From Mycoplasmopsis iners ATCC 19705 (GTDB lineage Bacteria > Bacillota_I > Bacilli_A > Mycoplasmatales > Metamycoplasmataceae), in the NCBI RefSeq assembly GCF_000701805.1, contig NZ_JNJW01000002.1, positions 42,402 to 106,401 on the forward strand: DNA of 64,000 nucleotides, given 5' to 3'. Both the position numbers and the translations under genes were made by a program. Of this stretch, positions 33,148 through 44,044 are shown piece by piece. Position 1 is the stretch's first letter. The number at the start of each line of letters is the position of its first letter. The notes below the pieces were generated by a model. That model made no database searches. It had not been told where the DNA came from and was given only the letters and a program-made list of their open reading frames with translations.

Positions 33148-34773
33148 ATGAATATGATAATTGTTAAAGAAAATCTATTAAAAGAATTAAAACAAGTTGC
33201 AAAAGAACTTGGTATTGAAAAAGAGCCGTTTTTAATTGAACCTAAATCTTATTCTGACTTAGCAACAAATGTTGCTATGGGTAATAAAGGAAAAAATCCA
33301 CTTGAATTAGCCAACCAAATTGTTGAAAAGTTAAATGCTAAAAAAGAAGAACTTTACCTTAAAAAAATTGAAATTGCTGGGCCTGGATTTATCAATTTCT
33401 TTTTAAGCCAACAATCATTAGTTGAGGGTATTAATGAAGTGCTTAAAAAAGGCAATGATTATGGTAAAGGGAATAAAAAAGGCAAAATTAATATTGAATA
33501 TGTTTCAGCCAACCCAACAGGTTATTTACATGTTGGTCATGCTAGAAATGCAGCTATTGGTTCAACAGTAGCTAACATTGTTGAATTTGCTGGCTTAGAA
33601 GTTGTTCGTGAATACTACATCAATGATGCCGGAAACCAAATTAATATGCTTGCCGAAAGTGTGTTTGCAAGATATCAACAAATTTTTGATCCAGAATATG
33701 AAATGCCTGAAGAAGCTTATAGAGGCGAAGATATTATTTGAGCTGCTAACGAATTTTATAAAACATATGGTGAACAATATAAAGGTGCTAAATTAGAAGG
33801 CGAAATTTTAGAAAAATGAAAACTTGAAAGCACAAAGCTATTTTTAGGTCAAATTAAAGCTGACTTAGATAGATTTGGCGCGCCAATTGATATTTGATTT
33901 AGCGAAAAATCACTTTATGATAATGATGCTGCTCAAATTAAAGCTGCTATTGCTAAATTACCAAACAAATATGAAAAAGATGGCGCTTTATGATTAGAAA
34001 CAACTCGTTATGGCGATGATAAAGACCGTGTTATAGTTAAAAGTAATGGCGAATACACTTACTTTACACCCGATATTACTTACCACAACATTAAATTTGA
34101 AAGAACAGGCAAAGGTTCAATCATAATGGACGTTTGAGGCGGAGACCACTCAGGCTACATTAAAAGAATGCAAACTGCCATGATGGACTTAGGTCATAAG
34201 GGTGATGATTTAGTAATTCTTTGCATGCAACTTGTGAGATTAATGAAAAATGGTGAAGAATTCAAGATGTCAAAAAGAAAAGGTACATCATTCTGATTAA
34301 GAGAATTTATTGACTTAGTTGGAAAAGATAGTGCTAGATTCCTTTTATTAGATAGAACATATAACTCAAAACTTGATTTTGATATTAATATTGCTACTAG
34401 CAAATCAAATGATAACCCAGCTGTTTTAGTTCAATACGCAAATGCCCGTGCACATACCTTGTTAACTAAATCAAATTATGATATAAACTCAATTAAAGCA
34501 ACTAAATTTGAATCAGAAAGAGACGAAAAGTTAATTTCTACAATTTTAGAATTCCCTGAAATTATTGAAAAATCTGCTGAAAAATACATGACTAATTTAT
34601 TAACACAATATTTAATTAAATTAGCAAAAGAGTTTAATTCATGATACTCAAATGGTGACAGAATCATTGGCAATGAAAATGAAGAAAGTTTATTAGCAAT
34701 TGTTAAGGCTGTAAACATAACTCTTGAAAACGGAATGAAATTAATTGACATTTCAATTCCACACAACATGTAG
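33148..34773 (+). CDS. argS: Arginyl-tRNA synthetase
   Basis: 541 residues, class I synthetase. The HIGH-type motif is [11 protein letters not shown] (near residue 130), and [10 protein letters not shown] is near residue 373. The N-terminal Add-1 domain and the C-terminal anticodon-binding helical domain ([21 protein letters not shown]) are present. An alternative ATG lies 6 bases downstream. Seven or more TGA codons are read as Trp, so the gene is visible only in code 4. Confidence 0.96.
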
Positions 34774-34774
34774 A

Positions 34775-34803
34775 AAAAAGCGGTGCAAAGACCGCTTTTT
34801 TTA
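34775..34803 (+). terminator. Terminator of argS
   Basis: AAAAAGCGGT-GCAAAG-ACCGCTTTTT. Confidence 0.93.
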
Positions 34804-34819
34804 GAAAGGTAACTTAAAA

Positions 34820-36538
34820 ATGAAACGTAAATGAAAATTCTTGGCTTTAAATACTTTAGCTTTAGCAGCTCCTTTGATCTGGTTATCTGCTTCTTGCAAT
34901 GAAACTGGAGATAATGCTAAAAAGCCTATAAAAGAGCCAAATCCACAACCAATTCCGCCTGTTGATGAAAGTCCTAAACCAATTGATGAAGATAAAAATG
35001 TTTTAACAGCAGAATATTTAATTCAAAATTATGGCGAAAAAATCAATGATTTTGAAAGATGAGCGAATGAACTAAAAACTGACGCTACAACTTCGTTTTA
35101 TTACATGATGATGTTTGAAGCTAAAACTAATGAATTAAAAAATGAATTGAATAGTGAAAAAGAATCTTTAAATAATATTAGTGATATTGCTGTTATTAAA
35201 GAAAAAAATCAAGAAGCTGAAACTAAAATTCAAAAATTATATTCTGAATGAGATGACTTTTTCGCTAGACAATTTCCACCAACATATTCATTTGAAACTG
35301 AGTTAAACAAAGCTCAAGTTATTGCTCATATTAAAGATGTTTTGGACATTGGAAAAAGAGCTTTTATTGACAATCCAGAACTAAAAATGTATTCCAAAAA
35401 CGTTGTTTATGACCGTAAAGCTAAATTAATAAAAGAATCAACTTATTATGAAGCAATGATGGATTTTCTTCAAAATGATTACAAAAATTATTTTGAATTA
35501 TCTCTAGTAGCAAATGGCGAAGTAATGTTTAATACAAAAGAAATTGATGGCATAAAATATGTTACTAATTTTAAATTTAACATGATTAATTTTGTAGCAG
35601 AAAACTTAGAAACAACTATTAATAATTATGTAAATCGCGCTACGAGTTTAATTAATGATGAAATGAGTGTGATTGAAAAAGCCTATATTTTAGGTAAATT
35701 CGTCATGCAAGAATTAGTTTATAAATCAGCAACTAATTCTAATGAAACGTCTTTAAAGACTGCTTATGAAAAATGATTAGGTGTTTGCAAAGAATATGTT
35801 GAACAATTTGCAATGCTACTTTCTAAAGCAAGACTTAGATACAAAATTCTTACTGGTGAACAACATACCTGATTATCAATTCAAAATGATGATGGAAAAT
35901 GATTCTTTGTTGATCCAACACATTCAGATGACGGGCAACCTGAAAAATATCATCCAGTTGGAGAATCATCAATTCTTTCCTTAGACTATGAAATGCGCCT
36001 TTATATAAGAAAGCAACATTTTATAGAAACAACTGGTAGATTGTTTAATTTAGAGCCAAATGACGACTCATTAACTAATTGATTAAGCGATTCTGAATAT
36101 AAAAATAATTTTGTTTATTACATTAATTCTTTAAAAGAAAAATTTGACAAAATGTCATCTCTTTCATTTAATGACCAAAAAGTCTATTTCATAGGTAAAA
36201 AAGGCGAAACAGTAAAAAGTTATTATTACAATGTTAATGATTATACAAACATTCAAGAGCACAATGAATTAAATAATCTTCTTGAACAAAACCATATCAA
36301 ATTATTACCTAGCGGAATTTATATTAACAATTCTTGAATAGTTTTAGCCATTCAAAATAACAAAACTACAATTTTAAAAATTAAGGGAAATAATATACAA
36401 GACTTATTAAGCGGGCAAAATGTTACTGTAAATGAAAACTCTGTTTTTTACATTAACTATGATGCTAAAAATTCTCAATATCAACTTTATGTTGATCCTA
36501 CTGAAACAAGTCATCCTTACTTCATTATTGAATTATAA
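34820..36538 (+). CDS. Lipoprotein with transglutaminase-like catalytic domain
   Basis: 572 residues. The lipobox is LSASC (Cys 26), followed by a Pro-rich linker (residues 36-52). Residues 70-300 are helical and charged. Around 319-367 there is a transglutaminase-like core: WLGVCKEYVEQFAMLL (Cys 323), GEQHTWLSI (His 349) and KWFFVDPTHSD (Asp 365), in the order and spacing of a Cys-His-Asp triad. The family includes cysteine proteases and cross-linking enzymes; which activity applies here is unknown. Being surface-anchored, it may act on host or mycoplasma surface proteins. AAAGGT precedes ATG 34820. Confidence 0.82.
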
Positions 36539-36541
36539 GAC

Positions 36542-36574
36542 AAAAAAACACGGTCAAAATAACCGTGTTTTTTG
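36542..36574. terminator. Bidirectional terminator between lipoprotein gene and rpsO
   Basis: AAAAACACGGT / ACCGTGTTTTT stem with A-rich and T-rich flanks; the two genes converge here. Confidence 0.92.
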
Positions 36575-36585
36575 CTTAATGTAAA

Positions 36586-36852
36586 TTATTTTCTTAAGTT
36601 AAGTTCTGCTAAAGCTCTTTGGTATGTGTCGAAATCTGTATTTTTTAAGTGTTGTAATAAAAGACGACGTTTAGTAATTTTTGCTAAGAAACCTCTTCTT
36701 GAGTGGTTGTCTTTAGGGTTGTTTTGGAAGTGTGGTTTTAAATCTTCAATTTCAGCTGTTAAAATTGCGATTTGTACAAATGTGTTTCCTGTGTCTTTAG
36801 CATTTTTTCCGTATTTTGCTACTAATTGAGCTTTTTGTGTTTTAGTAATCAT
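36586..36852 (-). CDS. rpsO: 30S ribosomal protein S15
   Basis: 88 residues, standard length. The conserved core DTGNTFVQIAILTAEIEDL and HSRRGFLAKITKRRLLL is intact. S15 binds the central domain of 16S rRNA. AAGGAG precedes the start. Confidence 0.97.
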   Translation of the reverse strand: MITKTQKAQLVAKYGKNAKDTGNTFVQIAILTAEIEDLKPHFQNNPKDNHSRRGFLAKITKRRLLLQHLKNTDFDTYQRALAELNLRK

Positions 36853-36960
36853 ATTTTTACTCCTTGTAAAATAAATATGTTTTATCCTAGCCTTAATTAT
36901 TAATTAAAACCAAGAATAAAATTGCATTTCTGGATGCGTTATTATAATAGCATAATTATT

Positions 36961-37824
36961 TTAGTTTTTGCTAATTTTAACAAAATAGTTTTTGCCTATA
37001 AATAAGTCTTTTTCATTAATTTTTGGTGTTTCATTATTTAAAAATGGACGAACTAATTGCAATAATTGTATTTCTACTTTTTGATATTCACCTTGATTCA
37101 AAATATAATCAATAAATTCTAAAGTAATTGATTTATCAACAATTGAAGCAGCAGCATAATAAACATAATCATTGACAATTACATTGCAAATATAAATACC
37201 ATTGGTTAAACTTTCAATTTTTTCAGCGTCAGCTATTTCAAATTTAACACTTTCAGTTGAATATGATAATTCGCCCAAAAAACCATAATTAAAGGTATTT
37301 AAGTTGTTAACTAATTCTATTTCGCCAGCAATCAAACACTCTTTTAAAAAACTTGTTGATAATTTATTACCATTTGCTAGTTTCAATGGCTCAACTATCA
37401 AAACGTTAGTTCCATAATTAGTCAATAATCATTTAACATCGCCTGATGCTTTAGCGCCGAATTTAAAGTCTGTTCCCGCTATAAAAGTATAATCAGTTTG
37501 ATTTTTAACTAAATTCTCAATAAATTCAGCTGGTGATCAATTCCTAATTTCTCTATAAAATAGCCGAATACAATTTTTGAAACCTAGGTTGGCAAATTGT
37601 TGAATTCTATATTCATTGTTAGTAAAAATTTTGCCATGGTTTTTAGGTAAATATTCAACATCTTCAAAATAAACTAGAACTATTTCTCTTGATGGCTCAT
37701 TTTCTTTTAATGCTTTAGCAGTTTGCAATAATTCATTATGACCTTTATGAAAAGATTCAAAACTGCCTAATATATAGATTGGTTTATTAAATGTTGGTTG
37801 ATTATTAATTTTGTAAATAGTCAT
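36961..37824 (-). CDS. ribF: RibF, FAD synthetase / riboflavin kinase family
   Basis: 287 residues. The N-terminal nucleotidyltransferase domain has the HxGH motif in GSFESFHKGH, consistent with FMN adenylyltransferase. The C-terminal half aligns with the riboflavin kinase domain, but its usual PTAN motif is not seen: the equivalent place reads GFLGELSYSTESVKFEI. FAD synthetase activity is therefore likely and kinase activity doubtful. Three TGA codons are read as Trp. It lies 58 bases downstream of secDF on the same strand. Confidence 0.88.
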
Positions 37825-37882
37825 TTTAGTCCTTAAAAGTTAATAAAAATATGCAAAGTTTCCTTTACATATTTTACATATA

Positions 37883-40456
37883 TTAAGCTATAAAATCATT
37901 AATTCCAGGGAAAATTTGTTCTTCTGGACCTGGCATAACTCAATATTTTTTATCTTGACGTTTTTTAATGCCTAATTGTCTGATGGTTTCTAATTTAACT
38001 CAAATTCAAGCACATATGAAAATTGAACTATAAGCACCAATTGCTAAACCAAAAATCATTACTAAGTTAAATGCTAAATTAGTTGCATCTTTAAACATTA
38101 ATAAGACTAAAACAGCTAAAATTGTTGTTAGTGAAGTGTATATACTACGTTTGATTGTGTCAGCAATCGAACTGTTTGCTATTTGTTTGATTTGTTGATA
38201 AGTTAAAAATTCGTGGTAGTAATTTGAATTAATTTTTTCTCTAATTCTGTCAAAGACAACAATAGTGTCATTGATTGAAAAGGCAATAATTGATAATATA
38301 GCAGCCACAATGATTGGTGACAATTGTAATCTAGTTACAATAATGAAACCAATAGTTAAGATAACATCATGAAGCAAGCCGATAATAGCAGCAAATGAGA
38401 ATGTTCATTTTAGTCTAATTAAGGTATAAACAATAATACCAACGAATGAAATTGACACGGCTAATAAAGCGTTTTTAACTAGATTTTGGGCTTCAATTGA
38501 AGAAATACCATAATTTCAAACTTGAACCGAAGCAATATTTTCATTAATAATATTTTTAATATTGTCCATGCTATTATTTAAATCTTGTGGTGTTTCAATA
38601 ACAACTTTAAAAATTGTTCGATCTGAATTAACAGGTAAGATTTTTACAAATTCTGATACATTATTAATTCCCAATTCAGCTTGTTTACTAATTAAAAAGG
38701 CTTTAATTTGCTCTGCTTGAACAATGTCAATAATATTGTTGTTTTTGCCTTCAATTGATATATTAATACCACCTTGGAATTCTAATGAACGATTAAAACC
38801 TGCTCAAAATTCTTTTTGCACTCCGGCAATTGAAGAAAAGACTATTAAAGCAATAACAACAAAAATCAATGAACCTAAGGCAAATCATTTAGAATTTTTA
38901 ACATAATCAAATTTACGATAGAAAATTTGAGCATTTAAATTATTAATTTTTCTATATCTAATACCCAATAGTCATAAACGTTTGTCAAAATAACCTGTAC
39001 CCACAATTAATGAACTAATTGATTTAGTAAAGACAAGCATAACTAATAAGGTAAAAATAACTGAGAAGACTAATGAAAGACTAAATCCTTTAACAGCACT
39101 TGTTCCAAAGTAGAACAAGATAAATGAAACAATCAAAGTTGTTAAGTTAGCATCGATAATCGAAGACATTGACATCCGGTTGGAATTCTTAATTGCTTTT
39201 TTGATTTTCTCGCCCGCATAAACTTCTGATTTCAGACGCTCAAAAGTAATAATATTAGCATCAACACTTATACCAATACCAATAATTAAAGCCGCAATAG
39301 TTACTGGTGAATATTCTCCACGCAACACTGTGAACATTAATAAAGTTAAGAACATATAAAGAGCAATTGATATTGTGCTTAATGCACCTAAAAGTCCATA
39401 ATTAACAATCATAAAGACTGATATTAATGAAAATACTACAACTCCGGCTAATAAAGCTTTGTCAAATGAACCAGAAACTGAGCTAGCATCAACATAGTTA
39501 GAAGATAAGAAAGTTAAATCATACTTGGCTGTACCAAAATTAATCGATTCAGTTAATTTTTTGGCTTCTTCTTCAGTAAATCTACCGCTAATAGTAAATG
39601 AAGAACCAGTTAAAGCTTGTGAAACACCAGCATTACTTACTAAAAAGTTTTTTGCATCAAATTGATAAACCTTTAAAGTGTTTGCTTGCTTATTAGTTGT
39701 GTCATAAGGAGTTTCATCAACATAAACAAAGTTATATGGATTCTTGCCTGCTTTTTCTCATTTGTCAGGATACATTGTTTCAGCCATATCAACAAGTTTG
39801 TCTAAATCCAATCACATTAAAATAGTTCTTGTTGTTGATGAAACATAATCTGTAGCTTCTGTTCATTGAACTTCTGCTGCTTTATCAACTAAGTCAACTT
39901 TAATAGCGTATGAAGCAGAACCATTTTGTTGGTAATCTAAACTTGCTCCGTTAGGCTTAAGAGGCGGAATATATCTTGTAATATTTTTATAATCAATAGC
40001 ATCATGATTTGAGTTAAATTGATTATCCACAAACAATGGCACCATATTGATATCAGTTAAAATCAAATTTGGTTTATCAGTAATGGTTTTTTCAAAACGT
40101 TTTCTTTCATCATCAGTTAATGAACCATTTCTAGTAATTAAAATTTTACCTTCGCCCTGAGTTTCAACTTTAGTTCCATTAAATGAAACCCCACCAGTTA
40201 ATCTTTTGTCAATTGAATCGGCAACATTTTTAGTAAACTCATCAGTTTCATCACCGGTTTGGTTTTTAACTTGTACTAAAAACTCAACCCCGCCGCCATA
40301 TTCAACAGATTTATTCACATTTTTTGAAACATAAAATAAACTTCCGAACACAATTGCGCAAATTGATGAAATCAATGTCACAAAAATTATTAGAAGTCTT
40401 TTTCAATTTGTTAATGAAAATGCATTTATAAAAAATTTTTTAATAGCTCTTCACAT
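37883..40456 (-). CDS. secDF: Protein translocase subunit SecDF (fused)
   Basis: 857 residues with SecD and SecF fused, as in many Gram-positives. The SecD half has a first transmembrane segment, a large extracellular domain and five further segments with ALIIGIGISVDANIITFERL. The SecF half repeats the pattern with IIAFSINDTIVVFDRIREK. These two motifs contain the conserved D.N and D...V.DR residues used for proton-driven pulling of exported proteins. The start is ATG 40456. No ribosome-binding site is obvious. Confidence 0.95.
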
Positions 40457-40606
40457 AAGTTTCTTTATTATATATTAATATTAAATTTTTAATAGGATTG
40501 TTTAAGTCATAATGGCTCTAACGTTGATTAATTTGATGTTTTCCACATAAATTACATATGTAAAAAATGTGAAAAAATTGGCATAGAAAAAATCTAAAAT
40601 AAAAAC

Positions 40607-40957
40607 ATGAAAATTAACGAAATTGAAAAAGTCCTAAGAATACATTTGTTAGGTCATTTAAGTGTTTTTTACAAAAAAGCGTTTGCAGTAAAAGAGCAGA
40701 ATTCTAATCATCAACCTCCACACACTCTTTTTTATAATGACAAATATAGGCTTTTAGATTTTTTATCATTAACTCAAACAATGGTGTGTGGATAATTTCT
40801 AGAAGAAATAATAATTGCTTGTAAGCGTGAAAATGGCTATAAAAAAGGCAAAAATAAAAATTCAATTTGTGAATTTGGTGTTTTTTATAGCAATGAATGT
40901 TGTAATTTATTGAACTTCAATCGCAATGGGCGAGAATTAAATAATCTTTCAAACTAG
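40607..40957 (+). pseudogene. Possible broken gene with one in-frame TAA
   Basis: ATG 40607 opens 62 codons, closed by TAA at 40793-40795. The same frame then stays open and coding-like for another 53 codons (phrases IIIACKRENGYKKG and SICEFGVFYSNECC) to TAG 40955. The total of 116 sense/stop positions suggests one gene split by a nonsense change. I do not recognise the family. Alternatively only the first 62 residues are made. Confidence 0.4.
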
Positions 40958-41244
40958 TAAATGATAAGTGAAAAGCTAAAAAAACTATTATTAATAAAAA
41001 TATAAATATAGTGAGCTAGCAAACTAATGGCTTTGTTTAATAATTGTGTTAGAAAAAAACTCAATTAACCTAGGCTTTTTCTGTATTTTTCTCTTATTTT
41101 GTCTAATGTTTCATCATTTACATAAAGCGATGTTCTGGCATTGGTTGGTTTTTTGTAAATTTTAGAAACCTTGAGTTTCCAAGTTGGAAACTCAGGAATG
41201 TTTAATACTTTTTTGCATGATTTACTAAACCCGTTAAACAATTA
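40958..41244. other. Gene-free stretch with fossil sequences
   Basis: This region contains an IS-end palindrome (41169-41196). On the minus strand there is a coding-like remnant without a start codon that ends in the phrase NARTSLYVNDETLDKIREKY and a TAA near 41069. No functional gene is seen. Confidence 0.5.
41169..41196. repeat. Palindrome resembling two fused IS1634-type ends
   Basis: Arms TGAGTTTCCAA and TTGGAAACTCA around a single G, extended by CCT and GG. Each arm matches the terminal repeat of the IS at 26472-28338. Confidence 0.75.
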
Positions 41245-41275
41245 AAAAAACCAACAATTACTGTTGGCTTTTAAG
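41245..41275 (-). terminator. Terminator of rpsT
   Basis: Minus strand: AAAAGCCAACAGT / ATTGTTGGTTTTTTT. Confidence 0.85.
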
Positions 41276-41294
41276 TTTTGTAAGCAGAGGCTTA

Positions 41295-41570
41295 TTAAGC
41301 TTCTTGTTTTGCTTTTTGAGCGTTCACAAAACCATCTAAACGTGATGATTTTCTAGCACCTTTGTTTGCGTGGAAAGTACCTTTTTGAACGGCTGTAGCA
41401 ATCATTGAGTGTGCTTTAGCAACTAATTCAGCAGCGTTTGCTTCATTAGCTAAAACTGCTTCTCTAGCAGCTCTAATAGCTTTACGAACACGAGTTTTCA
41501 TAGCATTGTTACGAAGTCTGAATTCTTCCATTTTAGCAATGCTTCTAACTTTTGATTTAATATTTGCCAT
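41295..41570 (-). CDS. rpsT: 30S ribosomal protein S20
   Basis: 91 residues, basic, helical. The N-terminal part SIAKMEEFRLRNNAMKTRVR and the C-terminal HANKGARKSSRL are typical. S20 stabilises the 5' domain of 16S rRNA. AAAGGAGGC precedes the start. Confidence 0.95.
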   Translation of the reverse strand: MANIKSKVRSIAKMEEFRLRNNAMKTRVRKAIRAAREAVLANEANAAELVAKAHSMIATAVQKGTFHANKGARKSSRLDGFVNAQKAKQEA

Positions 41571-41709
41571 TTTTGCCTCCTTTTTCTTATTTTGTTAGTT
41601 TGTTCTAACGTGAAAAATCTTTATTATTATAATGTAAAAATATAAATGTATATAACTTTTTTGCTTTTTTAATGTTATACTATAAGCAACAAGTCGAATA
41701 TTAATATAC

Positions 41710-41740
41710 GAGTTGCAGCCATGCAACTCTTTGTTGTTTT
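41710..41740 (+). promoter_or_regulatory. Terminator-like hairpin in the rimP-nusA leader
   Basis: GAGTTGCA-GCCA-TGCAACTC followed by TTTGTTGTTTT, immediately upstream of the rimP ribosome-binding site AAGGAG. This looks like an attenuator; NusA-dependent autoregulation is plausible but not shown. Confidence 0.6.
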
Positions 41741-41752
41741 ATAAGGAGCTAA

Positions 41753-42187
41753 ATGAATTGAGAACAAATTTTAAAAGAACAATTTGGCAATATTATTCTT
41801 AAAGCCAAAATTGACAATTTCGCAGGAGTAAAAAGTCTAGATGTATATTTGGACACTGCTGAAGAAAAAGTAGTTAATGAATATAGCCAAAAAATCAATG
41901 ATTTTATTGATGAAAAATTTGGTCAAAATCTTAATTTTGATGCATTAACTATTGGTACTCGGGGTGAGCAAATGGACTATGAAATAGCCGAATTAGATAA
42001 ATTAATCAATGAAACTTTAGAAATTAATTTACTTAAAAATGTCGAAAAAAATGACAAACTAATTGTCAAATTATTAGAGAACCAAGAAGACAAAATTTTA
42101 GTCCAATGAAACAACAAGGGACAAATTAGAAAAATAGAAATAGCAAAAAACAATATCAAAGCAATTAAAAAACACATTAAATTTTAG
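41753..42187 (+). CDS. rimP: Ribosome maturation factor RimP-like protein
   Basis: 144 residues. Assigned mainly by position directly before nusA and by matching length, with two small alpha/beta domains and the C-terminal SH3-like part ending in IEIAKNNIKAIKKHIKF. RimP assists 30S assembly. Similarity by eye is modest. AAGGAGC lies 6-12 bases before ATG 41753; two TGA are Trp. Confidence 0.78.
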
Positions 42188-42195
42188 GAGTTAAG

Positions 42196-43776
42196 ATGTC
42201 AAAAACTAAAAATGCTGAAATAAATAAAAGTTTAGATCAAGAAAAAAACTATTTCAAAACTATTGCTGAATATGCTTCTGCTTACAATTGCCCAATTGAA
42301 AGCGTTGTTGAAGTTTTTCAAAACAGTATAACTAATGTTATTAGAAAAAACATTGATCCAGAAGCTAACATTGTTATTGAATTAGACAAAAGAAGTAAAA
42401 TTGCCAAAATGTATAACACCGAAATGATGGTTGTTGAAGATGAAGACAACGAAGCTGATGAGGTTAACTCAGGTATTGTTAGACTTTATAACATCGGTGT
42501 TAGTGAAGCACAACTTTATCAAACAGGCGCAAAAGAAGGTGACATTATTAAAGCACCTATTGATTTAAGTGTTTTAATGAATGCTGACATTCAATATAAA
42601 AATTATTTAAGAACCATTTTTTCAACCATTGTGCAAGGAATGAAAATCTTACAAAAAAGAATGGTTTATGAAAAATATTCACAATTAATTGGGCAAAATG
42701 TTTTAGTTGAATTTATTTCAAAAAATAAAAACAATTCTTGAAATGTAAAAATTATTGATGAAAATAATCAAAATGGTATTACTGGTTACTTGCCAAAAAA
42801 TTCAATAAGCAATAAGAGAAAAATCAATTTAGGTGAAAGACATTCTGTGGTTATTGAATCAGTTCAAGAAGAATCAAGTTTAAGCCAAATTATTGTTTCA
42901 CTTGATAATCCAGCTGCATTGAAAAATGAATTAATTCAATCAATTCCTGAAATTAATGATGGCTTAATTGAGATTGTTGAAATTCAAAGACAAGCAGGCG
43001 AACGTTCAAAAGTGGCTGTGAAAAAGACTGATCCAAATAGTGACTTTGATTTACATGGAGCAGTTATTGGTATGAGAGGCTCAAGAATTGGTGCTATAAG
43101 CCGTAAGTTAGATAATGAAAGAATTGATGTTATTGAATATAGTGATGATTTAAAAACTTATATTGCCAACGCAATGTCACCAGCAAAAGTTGTAGATGTT
43201 GTGGCTAAAGACAAAGGTGAAAATAAGAATCAATTCTTTGTTATTGTGCCTAATGACGGAATCACTCCTGCTATTGGCGCTAAAGGTATTAATTCAACCT
43301 TGGCTTCTCAATTAACTAAAGCAGTTTTAGAAATTATTGATGTTAAACAAGCTGATGAATTAGGCCTAGAATATAACAAAAATAATTTATTCAATGAAGT
43401 TAAAGAAACAATCAAAATCAAACCAATTAACAGAATTGAAAGAAAACCAAGAATTAATAGAATTTCTAATGCACCAATTAGCATGGACACATTTGACAGT
43501 GATGTTGCTGCTTTCGAATTAGAAGAACAAGAGTCAAATGATAAATTCTATGACTTAAACTTCGAAGAATTATTTGAACAACATGCCAGAGAAAATGCTG
43601 AACAAGAAATTCCTGAAGAAGTCAAAGAGGAAATTGTTGATGTTAAAAATGAGTTAGAAGACTATAAAAAAGCTAAAAAAGTAATTCAAGACTTTAAAGT
43701 TGATACTGATTTAGCAAACTTTGGTTTAGATGTCTCGATTGATCTTGATGAATTTAATGACGAGGACTGGGATTAA
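42196..43776 (+). CDS. nusA: Transcription termination/antitermination protein NusA
   Basis: 526 residues. An N-terminal RNA polymerase-binding domain is followed by an S1 domain (to about residue 210) and two KH domains, with GAVIGMRGSRIGAISRKL and PAIGAKGINSTLASQL marking the KH GxxG loops. Beyond about 400 there is an acidic tail rich in Glu and Asp, typical of mollicute NusA. Ribosome-binding site GGAGTTAAG precedes the start, 8 bases after rimP. Confidence 0.95.
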
Positions 43777-43777
43777 T

Positions 43778-44044
43778 TTGGTAACTCGTAAATGTATCAT
43801 TACAGGAGCAATTGTTCCTGTTGAACAATTAGTAAGATTTGATTATGACAAACAAAATCAAAGAATTATTCTCGATGTAAATAAAGAACTTAAAGGTCGA
43901 GGAGCATATTTTATTCCTACTAGGGAAAATTGAAACTTAATTATGCGCAACAAAGGCTTAAATAGAGCTTTTAGAACCAATGTTTCAAAAGAGACATATC
44001 TCGAAATAAATAATAAACTGGAGGAGTTGAAATGGCTAAAGTAA
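43778..44044 (+). CDS. rnpM: RNase P modulator RnpM (YlxR family)
   Basis: 88 residues. RKCIITGAIVPVEQLVRF and KGRGAYFIPT match the YlxR fold, a small nucleoid/RNA-binding protein recently linked to RNase P in Gram-positives. The first plausible start is TTG 43778, 2 bases after the nusA stop and behind GAGG; an ATG at 43757 inside nusA is the alternative. The 3' end overlaps infB by 13 bases. Confidence 0.88.

Noticed and set aside
40539..40795. Replication origin, because TTTTCCACA (40539-40547) and TGTGGATAA (40787-40795) resemble DnaA boxes
   Set aside because: Only two boxes 240 bases apart, no dnaA or dnaN nearby, and such words are expected by chance in AT-rich DNA.
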